Positions 42,986-53,603 of a stretch of DNA of 64,000 nt are shown here, piece after piece. Under the pieces are notes generated by a model. It searched no databases and was not told where the DNA came from. It saw only the letters and a list, made by a program, of their open reading frames with translations. Source of the DNA: Stenotrophomonas maltophilia (GTDB lineage: Bacteria; Pseudomonadota; Gammaproteobacteria; Xanthomonadales; Xanthomonadaceae); the NCBI GenBank assembly GCA_002363385.1, contig DEVL01000003.1, positions 558,505 to 622,504 of the forward strand, written 5' to 3'. Within the stretch, counting starts at the first letter, position 1. The number at the start of each line of letters is the position of its first letter. A program made the position numbers and the translations under genes.

Positions 42986-43816
42986 ATGGAACGCATCGAA
43001 CATCGCGCCGCGTCCGGCGGTTGGCAGGACGTGTATCGCCACACCTCGCAGGTGCTGGGCTGCGACATGAACGTCGCCGTCTATCTGCCGCCGCAGGCCG
43101 CCACGCAGAAGCTGCCGGTGCTGTTCTGGCTCAGCGGGCTGACCTGCAACGAGCAGAACTTCATCACCAAGGCCGGCGCGCAGCGTTATGCCGCCGAGCA
43201 TGGGGTGATCCTGGTCGCACCGGACACCAGCCCGCGCGGCGATGACGTCGCCGATGCCGAGGGCTACGACCTGGGCAAGGGCGCTGGCTTCTACCTCAAC
43301 GCCACCGAGCAGCCGTGGGCGGCGCACTACCGCATGTACGACTACGTGGTGGAGGAGCTGCCTGCCTTGATCGACGCACAATTCCAGACGACGGGCGCTC
43401 GCAGCATCAGTGGCCACTCGATGGGCGGCCATGGCGCGCTGGTGATCGCATTGAAGAATCCCGGTCGCTACAAAAGCGTCTCGGCGTTCTCACCGATCGT
43501 GGCGCCGACCCGCGTGCCGTGGGGCCAGAAGGCGTTCACCGCGTATCTGGGCGAGGACCGCGCCCGCTGGGCGGCGTGGGACGCCAGCGAGCTGGTGACC
43601 AGCGCCACCGAGCGCCTGCCGTTGCTGGTCGATCAGGGCGGTGGTGATGAGTTCCTCGACACCCAGCTGCAGCCGCAGTGGCTGCAGGCGGCCTGCACCG
43701 CGGCCGGTCATCCGCTGACGCTGCGCCTGCAGCCCGGTTACGACCACAGCTACTACTTCATCAGCAGCTTCATCGGCGAGCACATCGCGCATCACGCCAG
43801 GGCGTTGTACGGCTGA
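42986..43816 (+). CDS. fghA: S-formylglutathione hydrolase
   Basis: This 276-residue esterase of the esterase D family hydrolyses S-formylglutathione to formate and glutathione. The nucleophile motif is SISGHSMGGHGALV, with Asp in DQGGGDEFLD and His in GYDHSYYFI completing the triad. GGAG precedes ATG 42986. It lies 48 bp after frmA and ends the operon. It is the equivalent of E. coli frmB. Confidence 0.95.
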   Translation: MERIEHRAASGGWQDVYRHTSQVLGCDMNVAVYLPPQAATQKLPVLFWLSGLTCNEQNFITKAGAQRYAAEHGVILVAPDTSPRGDDVADAEGYDLGKGAGFYLNATEQPWAAHYRMYDYVVEELPALIDAQFQTTGARSISGHSMGGHGALVIALKNPGRYKSVSAFSPIVAPTRVPWGQKAFTAYLGEDRARWAAWDASELVTSATERLPLLVDQGGGDEFLDTQLQPQWLQAACTAAGHPLTLRLQPGYDHSYYFISSFIGEHIAHHARALYG

Positions 43817-43835
43817 GGCATACCGTTTTTGGCCA

Positions 43836-43859
43836 CCCGCCGGGCAGTTGCCGGGCGGG
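43836..43859. other. Hairpin between fghA and a convergent hypothetical gene
   Basis: CCCGCC/GGCGGG outer and GGCA/TGCC inner arms pair with one G-G mismatch. There is no T-run on either side, although a T5 lies before it on the plus strand. It lies 19 bp past the fghA stop. Confidence 0.35.
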
Positions 43860-43872
43860 GCGGTTGGAGGCT

Positions 43873-44271
43873 TCAGGTGGACGGCTTTTCGCGCTTGCGG
43901 AACAGCAGGTAGGGCCAGATACCGATCAGCCCCAGTGAAATGACCGTGCCGCAGACCAGCGCGAACGCCGAATTGCCTGGCGCGGTCCATACCGTGGCCA
44001 GGAGGATCAGAGCGAAGACGATGGTCGGTCCGCCAAACATCACCATCGCGAACGTCTTCACCCGCCCGCTGGTGGGCGCATTGGCCAGCTTTCCCACCAT
44101 GTCGGTACCGCCGAATGTCACCTGCAGCGCATCATGCGTGGAGCGCGCCGGTTGCGGCTTGGCCGGCTCTGGCGGTGCCACCGGCTGGCGAAGGTCCATT
44201 TCCTGCGGAGCAGACGGCAGCAGGTCTGCCAGGTTGGTCTGTTCGACCAAGGCTTTCAGTTTCGGGTCCAT
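43873..44271 (-). CDS. Hypothetical membrane protein
   Basis: This 132-residue protein is not recognised. The N-terminal half is soluble (MDPKLKALVEQTNLADLLPSA, then Pro-rich PPEPAKPQP). Two membrane segments follow (TFAMVMFGGPTIVFALILLATVW and FALVCGTVISLGLIGIWPYLLF), with a basic tail RKREKPST. The start could be 44271 or 44277; neither has a strong ribosome binding site. It converges with fghA. Confidence 0.65.
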   Translation of the reverse strand: MDPKLKALVEQTNLADLLPSAPQEMDLRQPVAPPEPAKPQPARSTHDALQVTFGGTDMVGKLANAPTSGRVKTFAMVMFGGPTIVFALILLATVWTAPGNSAFALVCGTVISLGLIGIWPYLLFRKREKPST

Positions 44272-44375
44272 AAGCATCCATGCAGCCAACGTTGGCGGGC
44301 GGCACGATAACACCAGGCATGGCGCCCAGGTAGTGCTGGCGGTCGGCCGCCACTACCTGGGCACCTTCAACCCAC

Positions 44376-44711
44376 TCAACGCACGTTGCGCAGTTCCCAG
44401 TGACTGCCGGCCAGCATCCGCAGCCGCTGCTTGAACACGTCGCTGTCGATGCTGGTGGTGGCGACCAGATTGATCCTCAGATCGTCCTGCGCGCCGGTGA
44501 CGGTGGCGGACGGATCGGTCGCGCCCCACTGCGGGTCAACGGCATCCGGGTCGTCCTGCTTGGCGCGCCAGCGGTCAAACAGCACCGGGGTGCGCAGGGC
44601 GTTCTGAAGTTCCTCGGCCAGGCCCGCCGCGCCCTGGGCGTGGAAGGCCAGGTCCGGATCGTTGCCGCGTGCCTTGGCCGGGTCCGGCAGGCTGATGTCA
44701 TAACTTGGCAT
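44376..44711 (-). CDS. Hypothetical small protein with strong translation signal
   Basis: This 111-residue soluble protein is not recognised. The start at 44711 is clear because AAAGGAGGT lies 5-6 bp upstream. The sequence begins MPSYDISLPDPAKARGNDP and is acidic with no membrane segment. It lies 65 bp downstream of a DegV-family gene on the same strand. Confidence 0.7.
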   Translation of the reverse strand: MPSYDISLPDPAKARGNDPDLAFHAQGAAGLAEELQNALRTPVLFDRWRAKQDDPDAVDPQWGATDPSATVTGAQDDLRINLVATTSIDSDVFKQRLRMLAGSHWELRNVR

Positions 44712-44776
44712 GGTTACCTCCTTTGAATGTGGCAAGGCTGGCAGAGACGCGGTGGAATCGGCGTGCAGAAAACGGG

Positions 44777-45721
44777 TCAGCCAGCGAAGGTATGCGGCTC
44801 GTCAGCAAACCCGATCGTCACCGCGCCCTTGCCCACATTGACCATGCCGGTCAGGCTCATCACCGCCTCGAACACATCCACGCCATGGGCCTGGCAGGTC
44901 TCGTGAAGCGCTGCGTAACCGGGCAGGGCCTGCAGGTCGGCCAGCTCGCCGCCGTAGCTGATGCACACGGTTGGCGTCATCAGGCCTCCCTTGACACGCT
45001 GGCCGACGAAATCGAAGAGCTTCTGCACCGCGTTGTCGAAGCCCTTGATCTTCGCCACCGGTCCGGTCTCGCCGCGGTAGCCATGCAGCACCGGCTTGAT
45101 GTCCAGTGCACTGCCCAATGCCGCACTGATCAGGCCCACACTGCGGTCACCCTTGTGCCGCGCACGGGCGCGCATGTAGTACAGATCGCGGGTGATCATA
45201 TAGCCGTGCACGTTGTGCGCCAGCAGCTCCAGCCGCTCGCGGATCTGCTGCACGCTCGCGCCGCTGTCGCGCAGGCGCACCGCCTCCACTGCGGTCACGC
45301 CCTGGGCAGCGAACAGGTTCTGGGTATCGAGCACGCGCAGTGCGAACGGCGAGTTGAAGCCCGCTGCCTGCCGCACCGGCTTGTAGTCGTTGAGGATCGC
45401 GAAGCTGGCCTGCATCGCGTTGTCGTGGATCGGGCTGCGGGTCTTGGTGATCGTCATGCAGAACACATGGTCGTAATCGATCACCAGCTTGCCCAGGAAC
45501 AGGTCCCGGATCTGGTTGACGCTGAAGGGGATGGTCTCCGCCTCGGCGCCATGCTCGGCCACATGGGCATGCAGAAAACTCAGTGTGGCCTGCTCGTCGC
45601 GATGGTCGGCCAGCACGGCCTCGCCAATCCGGACGGTGATCGGCAGCAGCACGATGTTGTGTTGTTCAATGAAATCCTGCGGCAGATCGCACGCAGAGTC
45701 GACCACGATTCCGATGCGCAT
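44777..45721 (-). CDS. DegV-family protein (fatty-acid-binding, FakB-like)
   Basis: This 314-residue protein starts MRIGIVVDSACDLPQDFI, the DegV signature, and has FCMTITKTRSPIHDNAMQAS and LISAALGSALDIKPVLHGYRGETGPV, which line the lipid pocket in known DegV/FakB structures. FakB partners present fatty acids to the FakA kinase in Firmicutes. In Xanthomonadaceae the role is unclear. Length is slightly above the usual 280-290. Confidence 0.9.
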   Translation of the reverse strand: MRIGIVVDSACDLPQDFIEQHNIVLLPITVRIGEAVLADHRDEQATLSFLHAHVAEHGAEAETIPFSVNQIRDLFLGKLVIDYDHVFCMTITKTRSPIHDNAMQASFAILNDYKPVRQAAGFNSPFALRVLDTQNLFAAQGVTAVEAVRLRDSGASVQQIRERLELLAHNVHGYMITRDLYYMRARARHKGDRSVGLISAALGSALDIKPVLHGYRGETGPVAKIKGFDNAVQKLFDFVGQRVKGGLMTPTVCISYGGELADLQALPGYAALHETCQAHGVDVFEAVMSLTGMVNVGKGAVTIGFADEPHTFAG

Positions 45722-45809
45722 CCTGTGCCCCTCCGGCAGGTTGTAGGTTCGGAAACGTGAACGCTATCTCAAAACGAGATGTTTTGCCTGACCGGGAGCC
45801 GGCCAGGGC

Positions 45810-46439
45810 TCAGCGGCTGCGTTCCACCGCCACCGGCAAATCCTTGATCCGGGCCCATTCGCCCGTCTCGAGCAGGCTGGAATCGGCCAGCACCGCCTGC
45901 ATCAGCGGATGAGCGTCGTTGCCCCAGAACAGTTCGCTGCCGATCGCCAGCGTCGGGACGCCGAACACGCCCGCGGACAGGGCTGCATCGGTATTTTGCC
46001 GAAGTGCTTCTTTGACCGACGGCGCGCTGATCGCCGCCGCGACATCGGCGATGTCCAGCATCGCGCCGGGCAGGGCAAGCGCGGCGGCACTGTCGCCGGC
46101 GTGGCCATCGCGCCAGATCCAGTTGAACAGGATGTCGACCGTTTCGTGGGTGGCCCCGGCGGCCAGACACAAGCGCAGCGCTGCCAGCGGATTGAACGGG
46201 TGGCCTGGGGGAAAGCGCAGCGTCACCCCGGCGCTGCGGGCCTGCCACAGCGCCTGGCGATAGGTGAACACCCGCTTGGCCGGAATCTCCGCGGGGCCCA
46301 GGTTGCCGAGGTGATGCAGCACCGCGCCGAAGGCGATCGGTACCGGAACGACGCTCTTGAACTGTGGCAACGCCTTGAGCTGCTGCCAGTGCAGGTAGGC
46401 GAACGGTGAGACGAAATCGAAGTACCAGCGCAGGGCCAT
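45810..46439 (-). CDS. 2-hydroxychromene-2-carboxylate isomerase-family protein (GST kappa/DsbA fold)
   Basis: This 209-residue protein opens with WYFDFVSPFAYLHWQQL, where the Ser-Pro replaces the DsbA CxxC. That change is typical of HCCA isomerase and kappa glutathione transferases. GVFGVPTLAIGSELFWGND is the cis-proline region and final motif. Glutathione-dependent isomerisation of aromatic breakdown products is the family role. No aromatic catabolic genes are nearby, so the substrate is open. It follows the amidohydrolase gene by 76 bp. Confidence 0.85.
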   Translation of the reverse strand: MALRWYFDFVSPFAYLHWQQLKALPQFKSVVPVPIAFGAVLHHLGNLGPAEIPAKRVFTYRQALWQARSAGVTLRFPPGHPFNPLAALRLCLAAGATHETVDILFNWIWRDGHAGDSAAALALPGAMLDIADVAAAISAPSVKEALRQNTDAALSAGVFGVPTLAIGSELFWGNDAHPLMQAVLADSSLLETGEWARIKDLPVAVERSR

Positions 46440-46480
46440 GATCGGGTGCTCACGTTGCGGGGCGGCAGTGGTGCAGATGG

Positions 46481-46506
46481 CAGGGCCGCCGCGGGCAGCG
46501 GCCCTG
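46481..46506. other. Hairpin between amidohydrolase and HCCA-isomerase genes
   Basis: CAGGGCCGC and GCGGCCCTG form a 9-bp stem with an 8-nt loop just after the end of the amidohydrolase gene. No T-run is present, so the function is uncertain. Confidence 0.35.
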
Positions 46507-46515
46507 TTCACAGGC

Positions 46516-47792
46516 TCAGCGCGAGTATGCGCGCGGTTCGGTGGAGGCCGGCGGCTGGTAGCGGTCGCGCAGCTCGGTCTGGCGCGAGCGCATCGGCATG
46601 GCCCGGCCCCCCAGCCAGACCTGCTCGGCATAGTGCCCGACATCCAGCGGGTCGCCTTCCCACAGGACCAGATCGGCCAGCTTGCCCGGCTCGATGGTGC
46701 CAAGCCGGTCGCCGACGCCCAGCGCCTGCGCCGGCACCCGGGTCAGGCCTGCCAGGCCATCGTCCCAGGCCAATCCGTTGGCCACCGCATTGCCGGCCAG
46801 CTGGCGCATCTTGCGCGCGTTGTGCGAGGCATCGTCGCGCTGGGCGAAGCTGACCGGCACGCCGGCCGCCTTCAAGCGCGCGGCGTTCTGCAGGGTGGCG
46901 CCAAGCTGGTCGAAGCTGCTGGGCAGGTTGCCCAGCCCATCGACGAACACCGGTACATCGGCCTGCGCCAGTTGAGGAGCCAGGCGCCACGCCTCGGCGC
47001 CGCCGGCGATGGCGATCTTGACCTTTTCGCGGGCGGCCCAGCGCAGCAGTTGGCGGATGTCGGCGGCACGGTCGACCTGCACCACGATGCGGCCCTGGCC
47101 GGCCAGGTAGCGCGCCAGCGTGGCGCGCCCGGCGGGTGTGAGCAGCGCATGCGGCGAGTCGGCCGGAACCCGCCCGCGCGCCTCGCTGACCATCTGTTCC
47201 AGCAGCATCCACTGCGCAGCCCGCGAGCTGCCGGTCAGCTCGGCCCCGGACGCGCCGAGACGGATGAACAATGCCAGCGGGCCGACCGGGTCGGCGCTGC
47301 CATCCAGCCGCATCACCCCGCCCTGGCCGGCGATGAAGCCGCCGCCGGTGTTGGCGCCCAGTACGGTGAAGCCGATGCCATCCAACCGCGCGACCGGGAT
47401 AAGCACCGAGTCGGGATTGAAGGCGAGGGTCACATCGAATTCCGGACGCAGCGGCTGGTCTTCCAGCTTGAGCGAGCTGTCCACCGTGGCCGATTCGCCC
47501 GAGACTTCCTCGATGCCGATATCGGTGATGCCGCCGAACAGCGCCGGGGTGAGCGGCTTGCCCGCGGCGTCGACCACGGCCACACCGGCCGGTGCGGACA
47601 GGCCGGGGCCGACGGCGCGGATCACGCCGCCCTGGACCAGCACATCGCTGTGCGCCAGGCTGCCGCGTGCGGCGGCAGTGTGCACCGTGGCGTTGCGGAT
47701 CAGCAGATCCTGCGCGAACAGGGACGGTGCCAAGCAGGCCCCGGCAATCAACAGGAAGGCCTGCGGAAGCAGGCGCATCGAAACGCGGCGGC

Positions 47793-47796
<4 letters not shown>
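46516..47796 (-). CDS. Secreted amidohydrolase-fold protein lacking the metal ligands
   Basis: This 426-residue protein has a signal peptide (MRLLPQAFLLIAGACLAPSLFAQ) and an amidohydrolase N- and C-terminal frame (LLIRNATVHTAAARG, LGTIEPGKLADLVLWEGDPL). Aligned by eye with its tandem neighbour, the metal positions are replaced: HxH becomes I90 and D92 (ALFGGITDIG), the HH pair becomes GG at 265-266 (IAIAGGAEAW), and HSD becomes QRD at 319-321. It overlaps the upstream gene by 4 bp (ATGA), so it is translated together with the intact enzyme. It may be a non-catalytic partner or pseudoenzyme. Confidence 0.85.
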
Positions 47797-49199
<1,403 letters not shown>

Positions 49200-49656
49200 G
49201 TTTCCCCGATGCGGTGTGGACGAATCGGTCGACGCTATCCGCTGCACGGGGCGTTTGCCAAGTGACGAAGCTCATGGGCGCGCCGGCAGGGCATCCGTCA
49301 TCAACGCGACAAGACAGTCGATGTCGGGAATTTCCTGATGTTTATTTGCATCTCTATTGGTTAGCCTGCATCCGTGGAAAATTACGGCTGACGCCGTGAT
49401 TGCGACGCGTCGCATCGTCCGGGACGTCGTCCACGGCGGTGCGCAAGGACAGGGGTTCGCCGACAGGGCGACCCGACAAGGAGTTGTGCCGACGGGCCTA
49501 CGGCGTATCACCGATACCCGAAAATTGTAAAAAAATTGTGAAAAATCGCTTACGCTTGCCGTGCCTGTCATATGGAATGGCATGCATTTTTCTGGGCGGC
49601 TGCCGATATCGCTTGTGGTATTGCAGCCCTAATCACTTCAAGGAAGTTGTTTTCAG
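49200..49656. other. 457-bp intergenic region upstream of the serine protease autotransporter
   Basis: No gene is supported here. The stretch about 49519-49555 is strikingly AT-rich for this genome, with runs of A and two copies of ATTGT(A/G)A, and probably carries the autotransporter promoter. I could not fix convincing -35/-10 boxes. AAGGAAG near 49640 is the ribosome binding site of the protease gene. Confidence 0.5.
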
Positions 49657-52600
49657 ATGACCTACGTCTCTTCGTCCCGCTTCACCGCACGTCGTCGTCC
49701 GTCACCGAGCCTGCTGGCATCGGCCATCACCGGAACGTTGCTGGCTGCCCTGGCTGTCCCCGCGCTGGCCAGTTCCGACGCCGATTCCTTGAGCACCTAC
49801 CAGCAGCAGCGCGCCCTGCAGCGCGTGGCGTTCGGTCTGGACCACTTGGCTGGCAACGTTGCCAATGTCGCCAAGGTCGGGAATCTCCAGACCCAGGCGC
49901 TCCCCGCTCCGGGCCCGATCAACGGCACGCCGGGCGACATCGAAAGCTGGCGCAGCGAGGAGTTCAAAGCCGATTGGGGTCTGAAGGCGATCAACGCCGA
50001 CGCTGCGTACGCGCGCGGCTTGACCGGCAAGGGCATCCGCCTGGGCGTGTTCGACAGCGGTTCGGGCCTTGATCATCCCGAGTTCGCGGGCAAGAATCAC
50101 CGCAGCATCCGGATCGCTGACCTGCTGCCCGATGGCACCCGCTGCACCAACACCACGTTGATCGACGGGCCCGATGCCTGCTTCGCCAGTGATGGCGATG
50201 AAGTGTCCATCGATTACGTCTCCTACGATCCCAGTGTGCCGCAGGCCATCCGCGACATCATCGAATCTGATCCCCGCTACCTTCAGGCCGGTATCCATTT
50301 CCAGACGCACGGCACGCACGTCGCTGGCACCATCGCGGCCAACCGCGATGGTAATGGCACTCACGGCGTAGCGTTCGGCGCCGACCTGACCGCGGCGAAG
50401 CTGTTCTTCAACGGCGCACAGGTGTGGACCGATGTGGGCGGTGGCGACTACCGCGTCGTCAATGTCGGTGGCGTCGGTCCGGATGGCAGCGCATTCGAGG
50501 ATATGTACGCGCAGATGAATGATCAGGACGTTCGCGCGATCAACCACAGCTGGGGCTTGAGCAACGAGCCGACCGACGTCGCTGACATGGACGCTCTGTA
50601 TGCGAACAACGTCGAGTATCTGGATATCTTTGCCGAAGGCTCACGCGCCAAGGGCATGATCCAGGTCTGGGCGGCCGGCAACAACAACGCCAATGCTGCT
50701 ACGCCGGAGGAGGCGCCGATTGCTGGCATCTACGCCACGCTGCCGCGTCTGTTCAGCGATATCGAAAAGGATTGGCTCAGCGTGGTCAACGTCCGCGAGG
50801 ACCAGCCAGGCAGCTATGTGCTTGACATCACCTCCAATCGTTGTGGCTTCAGCGCCAACTGGTGTCTGGCCGCCCCGGGTACCGATATCCGCTCGACCGT
50901 GTACGGCGACGATTCCCTGCTGGACGCCCAGCTGCTGGGCGATGCGGACGGCAACGTGCTGCTCGATGTTCTCGAGCGCGTGCCGACCTACCGCTATGAC
51001 CTGATGACCGGTACCTCGATGGCAGCCCCGCACGTCACCGGTGCGCTGGGCCTGCTGTTCGAACGCTTCCCGTACCTGAGCAGCGCGCAGGTGCGCGACG
51101 TGCTGCTGACCACCGCCACCGATCTCGGTGCCGCCGGTGTGGACGACGTCTACGGCTGGGGCCTGATGAACCTGGCCAGCGCGATCGAAGGCTACGGCAT
51201 GCTGCGCGTCGACACCGACGTGGTCATGAACCAGAAGGCCGGTGGCCTGAAGGTGTGGGAAGGCGATGCCTGGGACGACTGGACCAACAACATCGGCGGC
51301 CCGGGCAAGCTGACCAAGTCCGGCATCGGCTGGCTGCGTCTGAGCGGCGACAACACCTTCAACGGCGCGATCGTGCGCGAGGGCGTGCTGGAGCTGGACG
51401 GCGCCAATGCACTGACCGCCTCGGTCGATGTGCAGGGCGGCCAGTTCCTGCTCAACGGCAGCCTGGTGTCCACCACGCTCAACAGCCTGGGTGGCAGCAG
51501 TGTCATCTCCACCACCGGCGTGCTCGATGGCTCGGCACTGAATGTGACCGGCGGTTCGGTCACGTTCAACGGCCTGCAGCAGGACGCTGACACCACCGTC
51601 GGCAGCGGCGGCAGCTTCGTGCTCAACGGCCGTCTGGTCGACAGCACGCTGACCTCGGCCGGCACCACCCGCGTCAACGCTGGTGCACTGCTGGATGGTT
51701 CGGACCTGTTCGTCACCGCCGGCACCGTGTCCTTCAACGGCGTGCAGCAGGACGGTTCGACCGTGGTCGGCGCCAAGGGCACCCTGAAGGGTGTCGGCAC
51801 GCTGGGCAGCACCCGCGTCGAAGGCATCATCGCGCCGGGTAATTCGATCGGCACGCTGACCATCAATGGCGATTACGTGCAGACCGCCACGGGCGTGTAC
51901 CAGGCCGAGCTTGCACCGGGCAGCCGCAGCGATGTGCTGCGCGTCACCGGTAGCGCCACGCTGGACGGCACCTTGAAGGCGCTGCCGGAAGTGGGCGTGT
52001 ACTACCTCGGCGAGCAGTTCAACTTCCTGCAGGCCGCGGGCGGGGTGAACGGTCAGTTCGCCACCACCGATTTCTCCGCGTTCTCGCCGTTCCTGCAGTT
52101 CAGCCTGGCCTACACGGCCAATGGCATGAGCATCGGCGTCACCCGTGGCAACTCGCTGGTCAGCGCGGCAGTCACCGCCAACCAGATCGCGGTTGCGACC
52201 AGCGCCGATCGCCTGGGCGTCAACCAGGGTCTGCCGAAGCCGCTGACCCAGCTGTTCCCGGCCCAGGTCGGTGCGGCGCTGGACGCGCTGAGTGGTGAAA
52301 TCCACGCCGCCACGCCGATGGCGCTGGTGGAAAGCAGCCGTTACCTGCGTGATGCGGCCCTGAGCCGTGCCGTGGGCGTGCGTTCGCCGGCTGCCGGCGA
52401 TGACGGTGCCGCCGGTGGCGCGTGGGTGCAGGCGATCGGTGGCAGCGGCAAGCTCGATGGCGATGCCAATGCCGCGCGTACCGATTCCAACAGCAACGGC
52501 CTGCTGGTCGGTGCCGATCATGTGTTCGGTGGCGGTTGGCAGGTCGGTGCGCTGGTGGGTACCGGCCGTACCGACATCAAGCAGGCGGCCGGTCGCGGCG

Positions 52601-53244
52601 CTCGTTCGGAGATCGACAACACCCACTTCGGTGCCTATGTGGGCAATCAGTGGGGTGCGTTCGGTCTGCGCGCCGGTCTGGGCTATTCGCGCCATGACGT
52701 GGACAGCAAGCGTCAGCTGACGTTTGCTGGCTACCAGGATGCGCTGTCGGCCAAGTACGACGCCACCACCCGCCAGGCCTTCATCGAAGGCGCATACCGC
52801 TTCGGCGGTCGCGAGGCGGGTCTGGAGCCGTACGTGCAGTTCGCCCGCGTTGAGGTGGACGTGGACGGCTTTGCCGAACAGGGCGGTGCCGCTGCACTGA
52901 ACGGTCAGGTCGCCGACACGAGCACCAACGTGGCGACCGCCGGCGTGCGCTTTGACAAGGGGCTGAAGACGTCCTGGCAGCAGGAAAGCTGGCTGCACGT
53001 GCGCGGTGGCGTCGGCTACCGTCGTGCCTCCGGTGACCGCAGCCAGGTCGCCGATCTGGCCTGGACCGGTGGCAGCAGCTTTGCTGTCAGCGGTGCGGCG
53101 ATCGCCGACAACGCGGTGGTTGCCGAGCTGGGCCTGTCGGCCTGGTTGAGCCCGCGCAACCAGCTGGAGCTGGGCTACAACGGCACCTTCGGTGACGACG
53201 CCCGCGACCGCAGCGTGACCGCGCGCTGGTCCGTGCAGTTCTGA
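49657..53244 (+). CDS. Autotransporter subtilisin-like serine protease
   Basis: This 1195-residue type Va secreted protease has a signal peptide of about 39 residues with an extended basic n-region (TARRRPSPS). The S8 catalytic triad is intact: Asp133 (GVFDSGSG), His218 (THGTHVAGT) and Ser454 (TGTSMAAPHV). A passenger-associated repeat region follows (GWLRLSGDNTFNGAIVREG, and IIAPGNSIGTLTINGDYVQ), typical of autotransporter passengers. The C-terminal barrel (about residues 910-1195) ends in RWSVQF. It should be displayed or released at the cell surface and digest host or environmental proteins. An intrinsic terminator follows at 53266. Confidence 0.95.
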   Translation: MTYVSSSRFTARRRPSPSLLASAITGTLLAALAVPALASSDADSLSTYQQQRALQRVAFGLDHLAGNVANVAKVGNLQTQALPAPGPINGTPGDIESWRSEEFKADWGLKAINADAAYARGLTGKGIRLGVFDSGSGLDHPEFAGKNHRSIRIADLLPDGTRCTNTTLIDGPDACFASDGDEVSIDYVSYDPSVPQAIRDIIESDPRYLQAGIHFQTHGTHVAGTIAANRDGNGTHGVAFGADLTAAKLFFNGAQVWTDVGGGDYRVVNVGGVGPDGSAFEDMYAQMNDQDVRAINHSWGLSNEPTDVADMDALYANNVEYLDIFAEGSRAKGMIQVWAAGNNNANAATPEEAPIAGIYATLPRLFSDIEKDWLSVVNVREDQPGSYVLDITSNRCGFSANWCLAAPGTDIRSTVYGDDSLLDAQLLGDADGNVLLDVLERVPTYRYDLMTGTSMAAPHVTGALGLLFERFPYLSSAQVRDVLLTTATDLGAAGVDDVYGWGLMNLASAIEGYGMLRVDTDVVMNQKAGGLKVWEGDAWDDWTNNIGGPGKLTKSGIGWLRLSGDNTFNGAIVREGVLELDGANALTASVDVQGGQFLLNGSLVSTTLNSLGGSSVISTTGVLDGSALNVTGGSVTFNGLQQDADTTVGSGGSFVLNGRLVDSTLTSAGTTRVNAGALLDGSDLFVTAGTVSFNGVQQDGSTVVGAKGTLKGVGTLGSTRVEGIIAPGNSIGTLTINGDYVQTATGVYQAELAPGSRSDVLRVTGSATLDGTLKALPEVGVYYLGEQFNFLQAAGGVNGQFATTDFSAFSPFLQFSLAYTANGMSIGVTRGNSLVSAAVTANQIAVATSADRLGVNQGLPKPLTQLFPAQVGAALDALSGEIHAATPMALVESSRYLRDAALSRAVGVRSPAAGDDGAAGGAWVQAIGGSGKLDGDANAARTDSNSNGLLVGADHVFGGGWQVGALVGTGRTDIKQAAGRGARSEIDNTHFGAYVGNQWGAFGLRAGLGYSRHDVDSKRQLTFAGYQDALSAKYDATTRQAFIEGAYRFGGREAGLEPYVQFARVEVDVDGFAEQGGAAALNGQVADTSTNVATAGVRFDKGLKTSWQQESWLHVRGGVGYRRASGDRSQVADLAWTGGSSFAVSGAAIADNAVVAELGLSAWLSPRNQLELGYNGTFGDDARDRSVTARWSVQF

Positions 53245-53265
53245 TCCAGCGGTACCGGTAAACGG

Positions 53266-53292
53266 AAAAAGGCGGCCATTGGCCGCCTTTTT
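53266..53292 (+). terminator. Intrinsic terminator of the protease autotransporter
   Basis: AAAAAGGCGGCC-ATT-GGCCGCC followed by TTTTT forms a strong stem 22 bp after the stop. The leading A-run could also stop transcription coming the other way. Confidence 0.9.
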
Positions 53293-53313
53293 CTTTGCAT
53301 TGGCCTTGCGGCC

Positions 53314-53553
53314 ATGACCATATGGATGCGGTGGGCGACCCCGTTCGCGGCCGGTTTCGACGCCCGTGATCCGATCGGGGCCTTGCTGTTGGTCGCCGAC
53401 CAGCCGATGATTCCCGACGGGGTGAACACCGAGGCGTCCGATGCCAAGGTCAGCGCCCAGTTCGTCGAGAACCATATCCAGATCGGTATCGAGGCGCTTA
53501 AGCTACTACGGCGCAACGGCAAGTCGGTCCGCCACCTGCGTTTTGACGAGTAA
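53314..53553 (+). CDS. Possible small protein of unknown function
   Basis: This is a 79-residue reading frame with third-codon GC typical of neighbouring genes, suggesting it is coding. It starts 22 bp past the terminator, has no good ribosome binding site, and internal starts at 53329 or 53407 are possible. The C-terminal part reads VSAQFVENHIQIGIEALKLL. I do not recognise the family. It lies 50 bp before the DUF924 gene. Confidence 0.45.
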   Translation: MTIWMRWATPFAAGFDARDPIGALLLVADQPMIPDGVNTEASDAKVSAQFVENHIQIGIEALKLLRRNGKSVRHLRFDE

Positions 53554-53603
53554 CGGCAATGGAACGGGTGGGCGTCTTGGGGCGCCCCCTACAGGGGTAG
53601 TAA

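Noticed and set aside
45781..45800. A partial GTAG-type palindrome (GGGAGCCGGCCAGGG)
   Set aside because: Only one arm matches and there is no GTAG head, so it is not counted as a repeat copy.
50641..53475. A 944-codon minus-strand open frame
   Set aside because: Antisense to the subtilisin autotransporter, whose triad and barrel are intact; the translation is His/Arg/Gly-rich shadow sequence.
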